From Actinobacteria bacterium UBA2184 (GTDB lineage Bacteria > Actinomycetota > Coriobacteriia > Anaerosomatales > Anaerosomataceae): a stretch of DNA of 63,521 nt. Of the stretch, positions 1-9,219 are shown in pieces. Below the pieces are notes generated by a model that saw only the letters and a list, made by a program, of their open reading frames with translations, was not told where the DNA came from and ran no database searches. Location of the stretch: assembly GCA_002328745.1 (NCBI GenBank), contig DCVQ01000007.1:8121-71641 (forward strand). The letters run 5' to 3'. Within the stretch, counting starts at the first letter, position 1; the number at the start of each line of letters is the position of its first letter. The translations under genes were made by a program, and so were the position numbers.

Positions 1-312
1 GGCCGCGAAGAGCACGAACACGGGGAAGGAGTCGGCCCCGACCATCAGCAGGAGCGGCGGTATGCTCAGCACCTCGGCGCCGACCATGACCTTGCGGGGC
101 CCGAAGCGGTCGATGAGCACGCCCGCGGTGAGCGAGCCGACGATCGCGGCAACGCCGTTGGCGGCCGACATGATCGCGAGCTGCTGCGGCGTGGCATCGA
201 ACGTGTACGCGGCGGTGCCCCACACGCCGATGAACCAGACGGCCGTGCCGCCGAGGCGGGAGACGAAGCGCGCGAGGACGACCAGCGCGAGGTTTCTGTT
301 GCGGCGCAGCAC
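1..312 (-). CDS. MFS transporter, N-terminal part (runs off the window)
   Basis: The gene reads from a GTG at 312 to the window edge without a stop, giving 104 residues. It starts LRRNRNLALVVLARFVSRLG, followed by hydrophobic segments at about 8-30 and 42-62. The loop motif GVLIDRFGPRKVM lies between the second and third segments and matches the conserved MFS loop 2-3 pattern (G-x-x-x-D-R-x-G-x-(K/R)). AGAAGG lies about 10 bases before the GTG. The family exports or imports small solutes with ion coupling; the substrate cannot be told from this fragment. It lies 146 bases downstream of cimA on the same strand. A promoter of its own is possible. Confidence 0.75.
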   Translation of the reverse strand, partial: MLRRNRNLALVVLARFVSRLGGTAVWFIGVWGTAAYTFDATPQQLAIMSAANGVAAIVGSLTAGVLIDRFGPRKVMVGAEVLSIPPLLLMVGADSFPVFVLFAA

Positions 313-371
313 GGGTGGACACCTTCTCTAATCAAGTCGGGCACGCGGACGCGCGCGCCGAACGTGGAGTC

Positions 372-402
372 TATACGAAACGAAGTGCCGAGTATACGGA
401 AC
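372..402 (-). promoter_or_regulatory. Two direct 10-mers upstream of the MFS gene, candidate operator/promoter
   Basis: On the minus strand GTTCCGTATA (393-402) and GTTTCGTATA (372-381) are direct repeats 21 bp apart, about two helical turns. The first continues into TATACT, a good -10 hexamer, but no good -35 is placed for it. The spacing suggests a regulator binding the same face of the helix. This is inference from one site. Confidence 0.3.
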
Positions 403-458
403 AATTCGGCCGAGCACGGGCGGTTCCTGCACGCGGCCGCGTGGAGCGTCCGAAACCG

Positions 459-2030
459 CTAGTCCGCGGGCTTCGGGTGCGCCAATCCGAACTCGACGGA
501 ATCCACCAGCGCCTCCCACGACGCCTCGATGATGTTCTCCGAGACGCCCACCGTGCCCCAACTCTTCTCGCCGTCGCCCGACTCGATGAGCACGCGCGTG
601 ACCGCGCCGGTGCCCTTCTTCTCGTCCAGCACGCGGACCTTGAAGTCGGTGAGCTCGATGTCATCGAGCGCCGGATAGAAGCGGCCGATGGCGATGCGCA
701 GCGCGCCGTCGAGCGCGTTCACCGGACCGTTGCCCTCGGCGGTCGCGATGTAGCGATGGCCACCCACGTGCACCTTCACGGTGGCCTCGGTCATCACGCG
801 GCCGTCCTCGCGCTTCTCCATCAAACACCGGAAGCTCTCGAGGGTGAAGAACGGCTCGTAGGTGCCGAGCTCCTTCTTGAGCATCACCTCGAGAGTGGCG
901 TCGGCGGTCTCGAACGAGTAGCCGCGGTGCTCCAGCTCCTTGATGCCGTCGAGCACCTTCGCGGCCGTAGCCTGATCGCCCGTGAGGTCGATGCCGAGCT
1001 CGGCGGCCTTCATGGTGAGCGACGCCCGGCCGGCGAGTTCGCTTACCACCACGCGGGCGAGGTTGCCCACGCGCGCAGGATCGATGTGCTCGTACGCCTC
1101 GGGCAGACGCGCCACGGCGCTCGCGTGCACCCCGCCCTTGTGCGCGAACGCGCTCGCACCCACGTAGGGCTGGTGCGGGTTGGGCGAGACGTTCGCCGTC
1201 TCGGCCACGAAGTGCGACACCTCGGTGAGCAGCCGCAGCTGGTCGGCCGAGACGCAGTCGTCGCCCATCTTGAGCACGAGAGCGGCGATGATGGACACGA
1301 GGTCGGCGTTGCCGGCGCGCTCGCCGTACCCGTTGGCGGTGCCCTGCACGTGCGTGCAGCCGGCGTCCACGGCGACGAGCGAGTTCGCGACGGCGCACGC
1401 GCCGTCGTTGTGCGCGTGGATGCCGAGCGCGACGCCCGGAAGGGCTCCTGCCACCTCTCGCACCACGCGCGCGACGTCCTGCGGCAGCGTGCCGCCGTTG
1501 GTGTCGCAGAGCACCACCGCGTCGGCGCCAGCCCCGGCCGCGGCGCGACAGACGTCGAGCGCGTAGCCGGGATTCGCCCGGTAGCCGTCGAAGAAGTGCT
1601 CGGCGTCGAAGAACACGGTGCGCCCCGCTGCCTTCAGGAGGGCGATGCTGTCGCGCACCATCCGCAGGTTCTCGTCGAGCGAGGCGTTGAGCGCATCGGT
1701 GACGTGCACGTCCCACGCCTTGCCGAAGACGCAGAGCGCCTTGCAGCCGGTGTCGAGCAGCGCGCGCAGGCCCTCGTCGTCCTCGGCCGCGACGCCCTTG
1801 CGACACGTCGTGCCGAATGCCGAGACGACCGCGGTCTCGAGCTTGAGATCGCCCGCGCGCGCGAAGAACTCGATGTCCTTCGGGTTCGAGCCCGGGAAGC
1901 CGCCCTCGATGTAGTGCACGCCGAGGTCGTCAAGGCGCATCGCGATGCGCAGCTTGTCGTCGACCGAGAGCGACATCCCCTCGCGCTGGGTGCCGTCGCG
2001 GAGCGTTGTGTCGTAGAGCGTGACCACCAC
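459..2030 (-). CDS. cimA: (R)-citramalate synthase
   Basis: The 523-residue protein condenses pyruvate with acetyl-CoA to (R)-citramalate, the first step of the threonine-independent route to isoleucine. The HMGL-like TIM barrel is at about 1-270: DTTLRDGTQREG (7-18), HAHND (205-209) and NGYGERAGNADL (233-244), giving the metal and substrate residues. The C-terminal ~130 residues form the LeuA-type allosteric dimerisation domain, expected to sense isoleucine. DGTQREG rather than DGEQ, and the overall length, match the CimA-type branch (TIGR00977-like) and differ from the LeuA at 17090. ilvE lies directly upstream with a 78-base gap, so co-transcription is likely. Enzymes of this subfamily are often misnamed 2-isopropylmalate synthase. 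Confidence 0.9.
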   Translation of the reverse strand: MVVTLYDTTLRDGTQREGMSLSVDDKLRIAMRLDDLGVHYIEGGFPGSNPKDIEFFARAGDLKLETAVVSAFGTTCRKGVAAEDDEGLRALLDTGCKALCVFGKAWDVHVTDALNASLDENLRMVRDSIALLKAAGRTVFFDAEHFFDGYRANPGYALDVCRAAAGAGADAVVLCDTNGGTLPQDVARVVREVAGALPGVALGIHAHNDGACAVANSLVAVDAGCTHVQGTANGYGERAGNADLVSIIAALVLKMGDDCVSADQLRLLTEVSHFVAETANVSPNPHQPYVGASAFAHKGGVHASAVARLPEAYEHIDPARVGNLARVVVSELAGRASLTMKAAELGIDLTGDQATAAKVLDGIKELEHRGYSFETADATLEVMLKKELGTYEPFFTLESFRCLMEKREDGRVMTEATVKVHVGGHRYIATAEGNGPVNALDGALRIAIGRFYPALDDIELTDFKVRVLDEKKGTGAVTRVLIESGDGEKSWGTVGVSENIIEASWEALVDSVEFGLAHPKPAD

Positions 2031-2108
2031 AAGCCTCCTCGCACGGAACGGTGCACGCCGTTGCCGGCGTGCGTGCGCCCGGCAGTCGGAATCGCGCTAC
2101 CAGCAGGG

Positions 2109-3023
2109 CTAGACGCGCTCCAGCCACTCTTCGTACTCGGAATCCTCGCCGCGCACCACGCGGAAGAACGCCTTCTGCAGTTCCATGGTGATCGGGCCCG
2201 CATCGCCGATGACTCGCCCGTCCACCGAGCGGACGGGGACGATCTCGGCTGCCGAACCGGTCATGAACATCTCGTCGGCGGTGTAGAGGTCCGTGCGGAC
2301 CAGCGACTCCTCGATCACCGGGAAGTCGAGGTTGTCGGCGATCACCATCACCGAATCGCGCGTGATGCCCTCGAGGATGCCGTCGGAGACCGGAGGCGTG
2401 GAGATCACGCCGTCGCGCACGATGAAGAGGTTCTCGCCGGTACCCTCGCAGACCTTGCCGTCCTCGTTGAGCATGACGGCCTCGTTGTAGCCGTGGCGAT
2501 TGGCCTCGATGCGGGCGAGCGACGAGTTGAGGTAGTTGCCGGTGGACTTGATCGCCGGCGGCATCGCGTTCGGGCTGCGCTGACGCCACGACGAGACGCC
2601 GACGTCGACGCCCTTGATGAGGGCCTCTGCGCCCATGTACGTCTCCCACGGCCAGGCCGCGATGCTCACGTTCACCGGGGCCGGGATGGGATCGAGGCCC
2701 ATCACGCCATAGCCGCGGAACGCGATCGGACGGATGTAGCATGCGGGAAGCTTGTTCTCCCGGATGGTGGCCTTGACCGCCTCCACCATCTCCGCAACGG
2801 AGTAGCCGAGATCCATGAAGAGCATCTTGGCCGAGCGCTCGAAGCGCTGCATGTGCTCGGTGAGACGGAAGACCGCAGGGCCGTCGGCGGTCTCGTAGCA
2901 GCGGATGCCTTCGAAGACGCCGGTCCCGTAGTGGAGCGCGTGCGTGAGTACGTGTACGTTGGCGTCCGCCCACGGAACGAGCTTGCCGTCCATCCAGATG
3001 AAGTCCACCTCGGGCAGTGCCAT
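2109..3023 (-). CDS. ilvE: Branched-chain amino acid aminotransferase
   Basis: The 304-residue class IV PLP aminotransferase transfers amino groups from glutamate to the 2-oxo acids of Val, Leu and Ile, the last step of all three pathways in the cytoplasm. Visible landmarks are the substrate-loop region around HYGTGVFEGIRCY (31-43), the likely PLP lysine K159 in AIKSTGNYLNS, and EGTGENLF (193-200), typical of IlvE group I enzymes. The length is normal for the family. GAGGGGAG precedes the ATG, supporting this start. cimA follows on the same strand. D-amino-acid transaminase and aminodeoxychorismate lyase share the fold, but the motifs and context favour IlvE. Confidence 0.93.
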   Translation of the reverse strand: MALPEVDFIWMDGKLVPWADANVHVLTHALHYGTGVFEGIRCYETADGPAVFRLTEHMQRFERSAKMLFMDLGYSVAEMVEAVKATIRENKLPACYIRPIAFRGYGVMGLDPIPAPVNVSIAAWPWETYMGAEALIKGVDVGVSSWRQRSPNAMPPAIKSTGNYLNSSLARIEANRHGYNEAVMLNEDGKVCEGTGENLFIVRDGVISTPPVSDGILEGITRDSVMVIADNLDFPVIEESLVRTDLYTADEMFMTGSAAEIVPVRSVDGRVIGDAGPITMELQKAFFRVVRGEDSEYEEWLERV

Positions 3024-3189
3024 CGGAGTCTCCCCTCACGAGCGGGTTGTGTATCGGGATAGTGTACCGCAGCAGAACTCGAATTCGCAGTGCCAACCAA
3101 GCGTGGCTTCCAGGAATCGGGAACGCGCACGTCAACAGCGATCATCGCGCGCGGGGACGCTCCTCGCCCGTCCGCCACGTGCGCGTGGA

Positions 3190-4173
3190 CTACACCGCGC
3201 TGCCCGCCTCTGCTCCCGGGAACCGCTTGAGAAGCGCAAGCCGCGAGCCGAGCGCACCCCAGCCAAGCGCCACGCCCCACCACAGCGTCGCGACGCGAGT
3301 CACGAGCGTGGCGCCGGATGCGCCCGTCACGGGCATGCCCACCGCCACGAGGATGCCTACCATCGAAGCTTCCGTGAGACCGATGCCGCCCGGGAGGAAC
3401 GAGAACGCGCCTGCGATGGTCGCGACGGCGTAGATGGAGACCCCGGCGAGCACCCCGAGACCATCGAACCCGAACTCTTCGATGCAGAGCGTGAATCCGA
3501 TTCCCTCGAGACCCCATGCGACCAGGGAAGCCGGCACCGACCACGCCAGGACGCGCCAGTGAAGCGAGCGTGCCAGGGTGTCGGCGATCGTCTGCGCGGA
3601 GGTCTCGAGCGTGGAGTCCGGCCCGCGCCTGCGCACCACGCGAAGCGCCAGTCCGTGGAACCAGCCCGAGCCCGCGATCGCCGTGCCCGCCGCCACCACG
3701 ACCGTCCCGGCCAGGAGCACCCACGTCCGTCCGCCGAGCGCCGCGACACCGCCGAGGGCGAGAACGCACACCGCGATCAGATCGGCGACGCGCTCGGCGA
3801 ACACCAGTGTCACGCCGCTGGTCATGCGCATACCGGAGATCTCGCGCGCGAGCCACGGCTTCATGATCTCACCGACCCTGCCGGGAGTGACGGTCATCGC
3901 CTGCCCCGCGATCTGCAGGTACAGCGAATCACGGAGTGGCATCGGATGACCGGCCACGCGCATGAGAGCGCCCCAGCGGACCGCGCGCACGACGAACCCC
4001 ACAGCGGCGAGGGCAAGCATCTCGAGCAGGACTGTCACGTCGTAGCCGGCAAGCGCACGGACGACCTCCGGCCCGTCACCAAGCACCACAAGCGCCGCCG
4101 AGACGATCGCGCTCCCGAGCACACCGATTCCGAGCCATCGCACGAAGTGGCGAGAGCCGATGCTGGCAGGCAT
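3190..4173 (-). CDS. Flippase-like / lysylphosphatidylglycerol synthase TM-region family protein
   Basis: This 327-residue integral membrane protein has about eight hydrophobic segments and belongs to the UPF0104/AglD2-like family related to the flippase half of MprF. It contains the family's R-ALR-type loop (VVRAVRWGALMRVAGH), PGRVGEIMKPWL near residue 95-107, and FLPGGIGLTEASM near residue 260. There is no synthetase domain, so it probably moves a lipid or lipid-linked sugar rather than aminoacylating one. The ATG at 4173 sits 2 bases after the leuB stop, so the two genes are translationally linked. The same reading frame stays open far upstream across leuB on a different frame; that extension is not real. 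The substrate is unknown. Confidence 0.75.
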   Translation of the reverse strand: MPASIGSRHFVRWLGIGVLGSAIVSAALVVLGDGPEVVRALAGYDVTVLLEMLALAAVGFVVRAVRWGALMRVAGHPMPLRDSLYLQIAGQAMTVTPGRVGEIMKPWLAREISGMRMTSGVTLVFAERVADLIAVCVLALGGVAALGGRTWVLLAGTVVVAAGTAIAGSGWFHGLALRVVRRRGPDSTLETSAQTIADTLARSLHWRVLAWSVPASLVAWGLEGIGFTLCIEEFGFDGLGVLAGVSIYAVATIAGAFSFLPGGIGLTEASMVGILVAVGMPVTGASGATLVTRVATLWWGVALGWGALGSRLALLKRFPGAEAGSAV

Positions 4174-4175
4174 GT

Positions 4176-5291
4176 CTAGCCGCGCATCCGCTCGACGATC
4201 AGATCCCCCATCGCCGTGGTGCCCACCATCTTCTGCGGCAGCGTGGACGCGTCCGCGATGTCGCGCGTGCGCCAGCCGTCGGCGAGCACGCCCTCGATGG
4301 CTGCGCCGAGCGCGTCGGCCGCCTCGGCCATCCCGAAACTCATGCGCAGCATCAGCTCCACCGAGAGCAGCATCGCGAGCGGGTTGGCGATGCCCTGGCC
4401 GGCGATATCCGGCGCCGAGCCGTGGCTCGGCTCGTAGAGGGCGGTGCCATCGCCGAGCGACGCGCTCGCCAGCATGCCGAGCGAACCGGTGAGCATACTC
4501 GCCTCGTCGGAGAGGATGTCGCCGAACATGTTCTCGGTGACCATCACGTCGAACTGCGCCGGCCACCGCACGAGCTGCATGGCCGAGTTGTCCACGAGCT
4601 GGTCGACGAGCTCCACATCGGAGAACTCGGCGGCGTGAAGCCGGTGCACGATCTCGCGCCACAGGCGGCTGCTCTCGAGCACGTTGGCCTTGTCCACCGA
4701 GTGCACCTTCCCTCGGCGTGTGCGTGCCGCTTCGAAGGCCACCCGCGCGATACGCTCGATCTCGAACTCGCGGTAGTCCATCGTGTCGTACGCCCGCTGC
4801 CCCGGACCGCCGCCCGTCGCCGCACCGGGAACGCTGCGCTGCCGCGCCCGGTCGCCGAAGTACAGCCCGCCGGTGAGCTCGCGCACGATGAGCATGTCCA
4901 CGCCCTCGAGGTACTCGGGCTTCAGGCTCGAGGCGTCCTTCAACGCGTCGAAGATCTTCACCGGCCGCAGGTTGGCGTACAGGCCGAGCGCCTTGCGGAT
5001 GCCGAGCAGCCCCTGCTCGGGCCGCGGTTTGTCGGGGCTGGTGGTGTCCCACTTGGGGCCGCCGATGGCGGCGAGCAGCACGGCGTCGGCAGCGTGCGCC
5101 GCCGCAAGCGTCTCCTCGGGAAGCGCGCTGCCGGTGGCGTCGATCGCCGCTCCGCCGAGCAGCGCCTCGGTGAACCGGAAGCTCGCGCCGGATCGCTCGC
5201 CGATGGCGCCGAGGACCTTCACGGCCTCGGCGGTGATCTCCGGGCCGATCCCATCGCCGGGGAGCAGACAGATGTGGTGGGTCGTGGTCAC
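4176..5291 (-). CDS. leuB: 3-isopropylmalate dehydrogenase
   Basis: The 371-residue enzyme oxidatively decarboxylates 3-isopropylmalate with NAD+ in leucine synthesis, and by family knowledge also erythro-3-methylmalate in the citramalate route. It has GDGIGPEI (12-19), a VDKANVLESSRLWRE stretch (199-213) with the catalytic lysine, metal-binding aspartates near SDEASML (261-267), and the NAD-type signature HGSAPDIAGQGIANP (290-303), where DI replaces the KY of NADP-dependent isocitrate dehydrogenases. The start is GTG with GGAGG 5 bases upstream. It is separated from leuACD (15.1-18.7 kb) by a cytochrome module. The upstream gap is shared with a divergent membrane-protein gene. Confidence 0.93.
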   Translation of the reverse strand: MTTTHHICLLPGDGIGPEITAEAVKVLGAIGERSGASFRFTEALLGGAAIDATGSALPEETLAAAHAADAVLLAAIGGPKWDTTSPDKPRPEQGLLGIRKALGLYANLRPVKIFDALKDASSLKPEYLEGVDMLIVRELTGGLYFGDRARQRSVPGAATGGGPGQRAYDTMDYREFEIERIARVAFEAARTRRGKVHSVDKANVLESSRLWREIVHRLHAAEFSDVELVDQLVDNSAMQLVRWPAQFDVMVTENMFGDILSDEASMLTGSLGMLASASLGDGTALYEPSHGSAPDIAGQGIANPLAMLLSVELMLRMSFGMAEAADALGAAIEGVLADGWRTRDIADASTLPQKMVGTTAMGDLIVERMRG

Positions 5292-5475
5292 GCCGGCCTC
5301 CCTCGAAACGGTAGGGACCTACTTTACAGCAGGAGCGGCCGCCAGGACATCCGGCGACGCCTCCGCCGGCCGGGGAGTCGTCCCGGCCGGGCGAGCACGA
5401 CGTTCGAGTATGATTGCGCACAGGGCATCCCTGCACAGACGGTATGTCCGCCCCGTCAGACGAAGGGGACGCGAG

Positions 5476-7491
5476 ATGACACGGGAGCACGATCTGCGGT
5501 GGCGGTCGGTCTCATTCGTCGCCCTCATGACGGGTGTGGTGCTCGCATCCCTGACGACCTCCAACCTCACCGCGTTCGGTCTTGAGGAGCCGGTCACCCA
5601 GGAGCTCTTCTTCACGCCGAAGCTCCTGCTGCTGTCTGCCGCGCTTCTGGTCGCGAGCTGGGCGTGGGTGATGGACGTTCGCCGGGGCTCCTCCGTCCGC
5701 CCCGTTCGCTTTCAGTCCCTCATGGCGTTCGCGCTTGGAGCGGCCGTTCTGTCCACCGTGTCCGGCATACAGCCGGTGCAGTCGCTCATGGGGTCCGACT
5801 CGTACGGGCAGGGCCTTGTCACGTGGATGCTCTACGTGCTCCTCATGTACCTGACCGCCCAGATGGTGAGGTCTCACCGCCACGCCCGCCAGCTTGCGGC
5901 CGTCGTCGTCGCGTCTTCGAGCGCCGTCGCAGCGTATGCGCTCGTGCAGGTGTTCGGACTCGATCCGTTCGTGTGGCCAGGAGCGTCTCAGCTGACCGTC
6001 AGGCACGGCATCAGCACCATCGGGAACCCGGACATGCTCGCGAGCTTTCTCCTTTTCGGCCTCGTCCTCTCCCCGGTCTTGGCACTCACGGACCACGATC
6101 GCACCGCACGCATCGCCTACTGGGCCGCGTTCGTCTTGATAGCGGCCTCCTGGGCGCTCGCCACCTCCAGGACCGCATGGGTGGCGGGCCTCATCGCGCT
6201 CGCGCTCACCGCGTTCTCGGCCCGGCGCGCCGGCTCGAGACGTCTGGGCCCCGTGATCGTCTCGGCAGGCGCGGCGGCGCTCGTCGCGGGAGCCGCGATG
6301 CTGATAAGCCGTTCGGACGCGCTTGCCCGCCTTCAGCAGCTCGTCACCGCGCCCATGACCGCTGGAGGGAGCCGGTGGCTCCTCTACGAGGCGGCAGGGC
6401 AGGCCATCGCGGAGCGGCCCCTGCTGGGAGGGGGGCCCGATTCATTCCGGTTCCTCTGGTACCCGCTGAGACAGGCGGCCGACCTGGCGATAGGAGGGTT
6501 CAACGGGGTTGCGGACGACCCGCACTCCCTGCCGCTCCTGCTTGCGGCCACTCTCGGCGTCCCCGCCGCCCTTGCCCTGCTCGGAATCGCCCTCGGGGCC
6601 CTCTGGAGCACGCGGTCCGCACTCAGTTCGCCTACCGGTCCGGAGTCGCGCGATGGCACCCTGATGCTGGCTGCGTGGTGGATCGCCGTTGCCGCGTACG
6701 GGGTCACTTCCCTCTTCGGCGTGCTCGTCGTGCCGAACGCCGTCGTGCTCGCGATCGGTATCGGAGTGCTGCTGGCAAGCGTGTCGAAGCGCGAATCGAA
6801 TCACCTCGCAGCCCGGATCCTGCCGTACGCCGTCCTGACCGCAAGCGCGGTCGCTTTGGTGCTCATGTCCCTCCAGTACGCGTCCGATTACCTGATCGCG
6901 CGCTCTAACTTCGCGCCGGGCCAGCGTGCCGTCCAGCTCGCCTCAGATGCGCAGCGCCTCATGCCGTTCACGTATCGTGCGCGGCTGCGAACGGCAGAAT
7001 CGCTCGAGCAGCAAGCGACCGCTGCCGTCGCGATGGAGGCCGCCAACGCGGCCTGTGACGTCGCACGCGCCGCCGACGCCTACCGGAGACTGATCGCCTG
7101 GAATCCGGACGAATACGAGTCGTACAAGCGCTACCTCGGTTTCCTGGTCACGACGGGCACTGCGATCAAGGGCGACGAGGCTCTCTCCGAAGCGCTCGAC
7201 ATCGCGAAGCGAGGCCTGGTGGTCCAGCCCTACGGCCTCTCGGCGGGCTACTTCGGGGCATCGGCGGCCATGGGCCTCGAACGCGCCGACGAAGCGGTCG
7301 GTTTCCTCGCACCGGTCTGGGATCTGGACCCCAACGCCCCGGCGGCGGCGGGGATCCTCTACACGGAGGCCCTCCTCGAGGCGGGTCGGCACGCCGAAGC
7401 ACGGGACGTTGCCGAGACGATGCTGCAGCGGTATCCGGGAGACCCCGACGTTCTCGCTCTTGCCGAACGGCTCGGCGCGCCCGCCCCGTGA
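5476..7491 (+). CDS. O-antigen-ligase-like polytopic membrane protein with C-terminal TPR region
   Basis: The start at 5476 is set by AGGGGA 6 bases upstream; the longer open frame overlaps leuB antisense. The 671 residues begin with about 12 hydrophobic segments (to ~residue 470). They carry a Wzy_C-type loop with GGGPDSFRFLW followed by DDPHSLPLL, the G-P-D-x-F and H-S/N-L signatures of O-antigen ligase/Wzy polymerase families. The last ~180 residues are soluble, helical and TPR-like. The family transfers undecaprenyl-linked glycans or polymerises them on the outer face of the membrane. In a presumed monoderm the product could be a cell-wall glycan or a glycan on surface proteins. It faces a paralogue-like gene (7507-9174) tail to tail with 15 bases between them. 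Confidence 0.7.
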   Translation: MTREHDLRWRSVSFVALMTGVVLASLTTSNLTAFGLEEPVTQELFFTPKLLLLSAALLVASWAWVMDVRRGSSVRPVRFQSLMAFALGAAVLSTVSGIQPVQSLMGSDSYGQGLVTWMLYVLLMYLTAQMVRSHRHARQLAAVVVASSSAVAAYALVQVFGLDPFVWPGASQLTVRHGISTIGNPDMLASFLLFGLVLSPVLALTDHDRTARIAYWAAFVLIAASWALATSRTAWVAGLIALALTAFSARRAGSRRLGPVIVSAGAAALVAGAAMLISRSDALARLQQLVTAPMTAGGSRWLLYEAAGQAIAERPLLGGGPDSFRFLWYPLRQAADLAIGGFNGVADDPHSLPLLLAATLGVPAALALLGIALGALWSTRSALSSPTGPESRDGTLMLAAWWIAVAAYGVTSLFGVLVVPNAVVLAIGIGVLLASVSKRESNHLAARILPYAVLTASAVALVLMSLQYASDYLIARSNFAPGQRAVQLASDAQRLMPFTYRARLRTAESLEQQATAAVAMEAANAACDVARAADAYRRLIAWNPDEYESYKRYLGFLVTTGTAIKGDEALSEALDIAKRGLVVQPYGLSAGYFGASAAMGLERADEAVGFLAPVWDLDPNAPAAAGILYTEALLEAGRHAEARDVAETMLQRYPGDPDVLALAERLGAPAP

Positions 7492-7506
7492 TCCCCGGGC
7501 ACGCGG

Positions 7507-9174
7507 CTAGCGTCCGAGCAGAACCCGTTCCGACCAGTCCCAGATCTCAGAAGCCGGGGCGGCCCGGCGGCCGACTGCAATGGCCTCCTCGGGAGCAGGC
7601 ACATCGACCGGCGGCACCGACGACCGGAGAAGAAGCGACGCCTGAAGGCTGCGCAGCGCCCCGTTCGCGTCCCAGGGCGTGCGCTCGAGCACCTGTCCGG
7701 CGAGCGCGCCCGCCTCGGTCGCGGTGGCGGGCAGACCCTCGATGGCGGCCTGAAGCGCTTGTCCTCCGAATGCGGGGTCGGGCCACTGCTCCCACCGCGC
7801 GATAAGCTCCGCGAGCGGTGCGGGCTCGCCACCAACGTCCGACGCCCACCGGGCCTCGGTCCCGATGAGCGGCCAGAGCAGCACACAGGTCGTCATCGCA
7901 AGCGCGACAGCCGCCCACCCCAGCAGCGCTTCGTAGGGCCTACTGCGGAGCGGGCGGCCCGCAGCATCCGATGAAAGCGCGCCCGCGAGAACGGCCGCCG
8001 CGCACGCCGCGAGCGGGTCGGTCCACGAGGTCAAGAGCGAGAGGGCCCACGCGCCGAGAAGAAGCGCCAGCAGTTTCGGGCCCCGGGCAGCATGGGCGAC
8101 GGCACGGCCGATGAGCGCGCCCGTCGCGACGAACGCTGTCGCATACGCCGCCAGCGCCACGATCCCCCCGCCCAGCACCCAGTCGAAGAGCAGGTTGTGC
8201 GGCGATGCGGTCGTCTGCCACTCAAGATCGCCTTCCGCAGCGCTCCAGTTCACGACGGCGCTGAAGCGATCGGGGCCCGCTCCAAGCAGGAGGCTGTCCG
8301 GCATCCGAACGAACGCGCTGTGCCAGATGGCCGGACGGTCGGTCAGCACGCGCTGAATCGCGGCGCGGTCCGGCGCACCCGTCCACGCGACTGCCACCAC
8401 CCCGACGACCAGGGCCGCCACTCCCAGTCGTACCGCCCACCGGAGCACTCCCGCACGTCGTTCGTCACCCGGTCTGCGCGTCCACACGACGGCGAGCACG
8501 GTGGCCGCCATGCCGAGCACGACGGCGGCACGCGCGCCCGAGAGCACCAGCGCCACGGTCTGCAGCAGTGCGAAAGCCGCCGCGGTCCACTTCATGGACG
8601 CACGAGTCTCGGTGCAGAACAGGGCGCCCGCGCAGCCGGATCCGATCAGCAGCAGCTGTCCCAGCGAGATCGAGCTTTCCATGATTCCGGCGGCCTCGGC
8701 CGAGTAGCGCACGGCACCGGCAACTCCTGCCACATCCAGCATTGCGAACAGGGCGGAGACGGTGCCGGCAGCTGCGAGCGACCACATGGTCCACCGCAAA
8801 GCCGTTCCCCGGCCCATGGCTGCCCCGGCGACGAACCAAAGCATGATGGCCAGCCACAGCATCCACCCGTTGTGCTGACCCACGGCGCCCGCCACGCTGA
8901 TGAGGGGATGCGGATGTGCGAGAGCACCCGCCAGCAGCGCGCCACCGCCGATGGCCAGCAGCGCCGTCACTCGTCCGGGCCACAGCCCGATCGAACGCCG
9001 GTATCCCGCGACGACAGCCAGCAGCACGGCGCCACCGCCCACTCCGGCGATGTTCGCGACCAGCGGCTTGAGCGAAGCCGGCGCGAGAAGCGTGAGACAC
9101 CACAGCACGCTCACCACAACCGGAACCGCGAGCCTGAGCAGGCGTGCGCGCGACGCCGTGTCCGCCGGTCCCAT
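7507..9174 (-). CDS. Second O-antigen-ligase-like polytopic membrane protein
   Basis: This 555-residue protein has about ten hydrophobic segments in its first ~420 residues. It carries the same signatures as the gene facing it: GAGPDRFSAVVNW followed by SPHNLLFDWVLG, the Wzy_C loop motifs. Its C-terminal ~130 residues are soluble and helical. GGAGGGG precedes the ATG. It starts 45 bases after the stop of a multiheme cytochrome on the same strand, so it may be the last gene of the cytochrome operon. That would hint at glycosylation or surface attachment of the cytochromes, which is inference. Overall sequence similarity to its convergent neighbour is low outside the motifs. Confidence 0.65.
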   Translation of the reverse strand: MGPADTASRARLLRLAVPVVVSVLWCLTLLAPASLKPLVANIAGVGGGAVLLAVVAGYRRSIGLWPGRVTALLAIGGGALLAGALAHPHPLISVAGAVGQHNGWMLWLAIMLWFVAGAAMGRGTALRWTMWSLAAAGTVSALFAMLDVAGVAGAVRYSAEAAGIMESSISLGQLLLIGSGCAGALFCTETRASMKWTAAAFALLQTVALVLSGARAAVVLGMAATVLAVVWTRRPGDERRAGVLRWAVRLGVAALVVGVVAVAWTGAPDRAAIQRVLTDRPAIWHSAFVRMPDSLLLGAGPDRFSAVVNWSAAEGDLEWQTTASPHNLLFDWVLGGGIVALAAYATAFVATGALIGRAVAHAARGPKLLALLLGAWALSLLTSWTDPLAACAAAVLAGALSSDAAGRPLRSRPYEALLGWAAVALAMTTCVLLWPLIGTEARWASDVGGEPAPLAELIARWEQWPDPAFGGQALQAAIEGLPATATEAGALAGQVLERTPWDANGALRSLQASLLLRSSVPPVDVPAPEEAIAVGRRAAPASEIWDWSERVLLGR

Positions 9175-9219
9175 CGTCGCCCCCTCCGATCACGTCAGCG
9201 CGTCAGACCGCGTTCGCGA

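Noticed and set aside
1634..2203. Other-frame minus-strand ORFs within cimA and elsewhere (Arg/Ser-rich)
   Set aside because: Frame-shadow ORFs of GC-rich genes, without ribosome sites or domain motifs.
315..3062. A 915-codon plus-strand ORF antisense to cimA and ilvE
   Set aside because: Its composition is Arg/His/Val-rich with no domain, and it covers two well-supported genes on the other strand. The same holds for other huge antisense ORFs (17198-19042, 23936-26158, 25983-27740, 34172-36208, 52836-55571, 57649-60669), which arise from GC-rich codon bias.
3190..5490. A 766-codon minus-strand ORF joining the flippase-like gene to sequence upstream
   Set aside because: Only the last 327 codons encode a recognisable protein. 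The front part is an out-of-frame read of leuB, which has its own correct frame.
4783..7491. A longer form of the O-antigen-ligase-like protein starting at 4783
   Set aside because: The first ~230 codons lie antisense to leuB and look unlike the membrane protein; AGGGGA before 5476 fits the true start.
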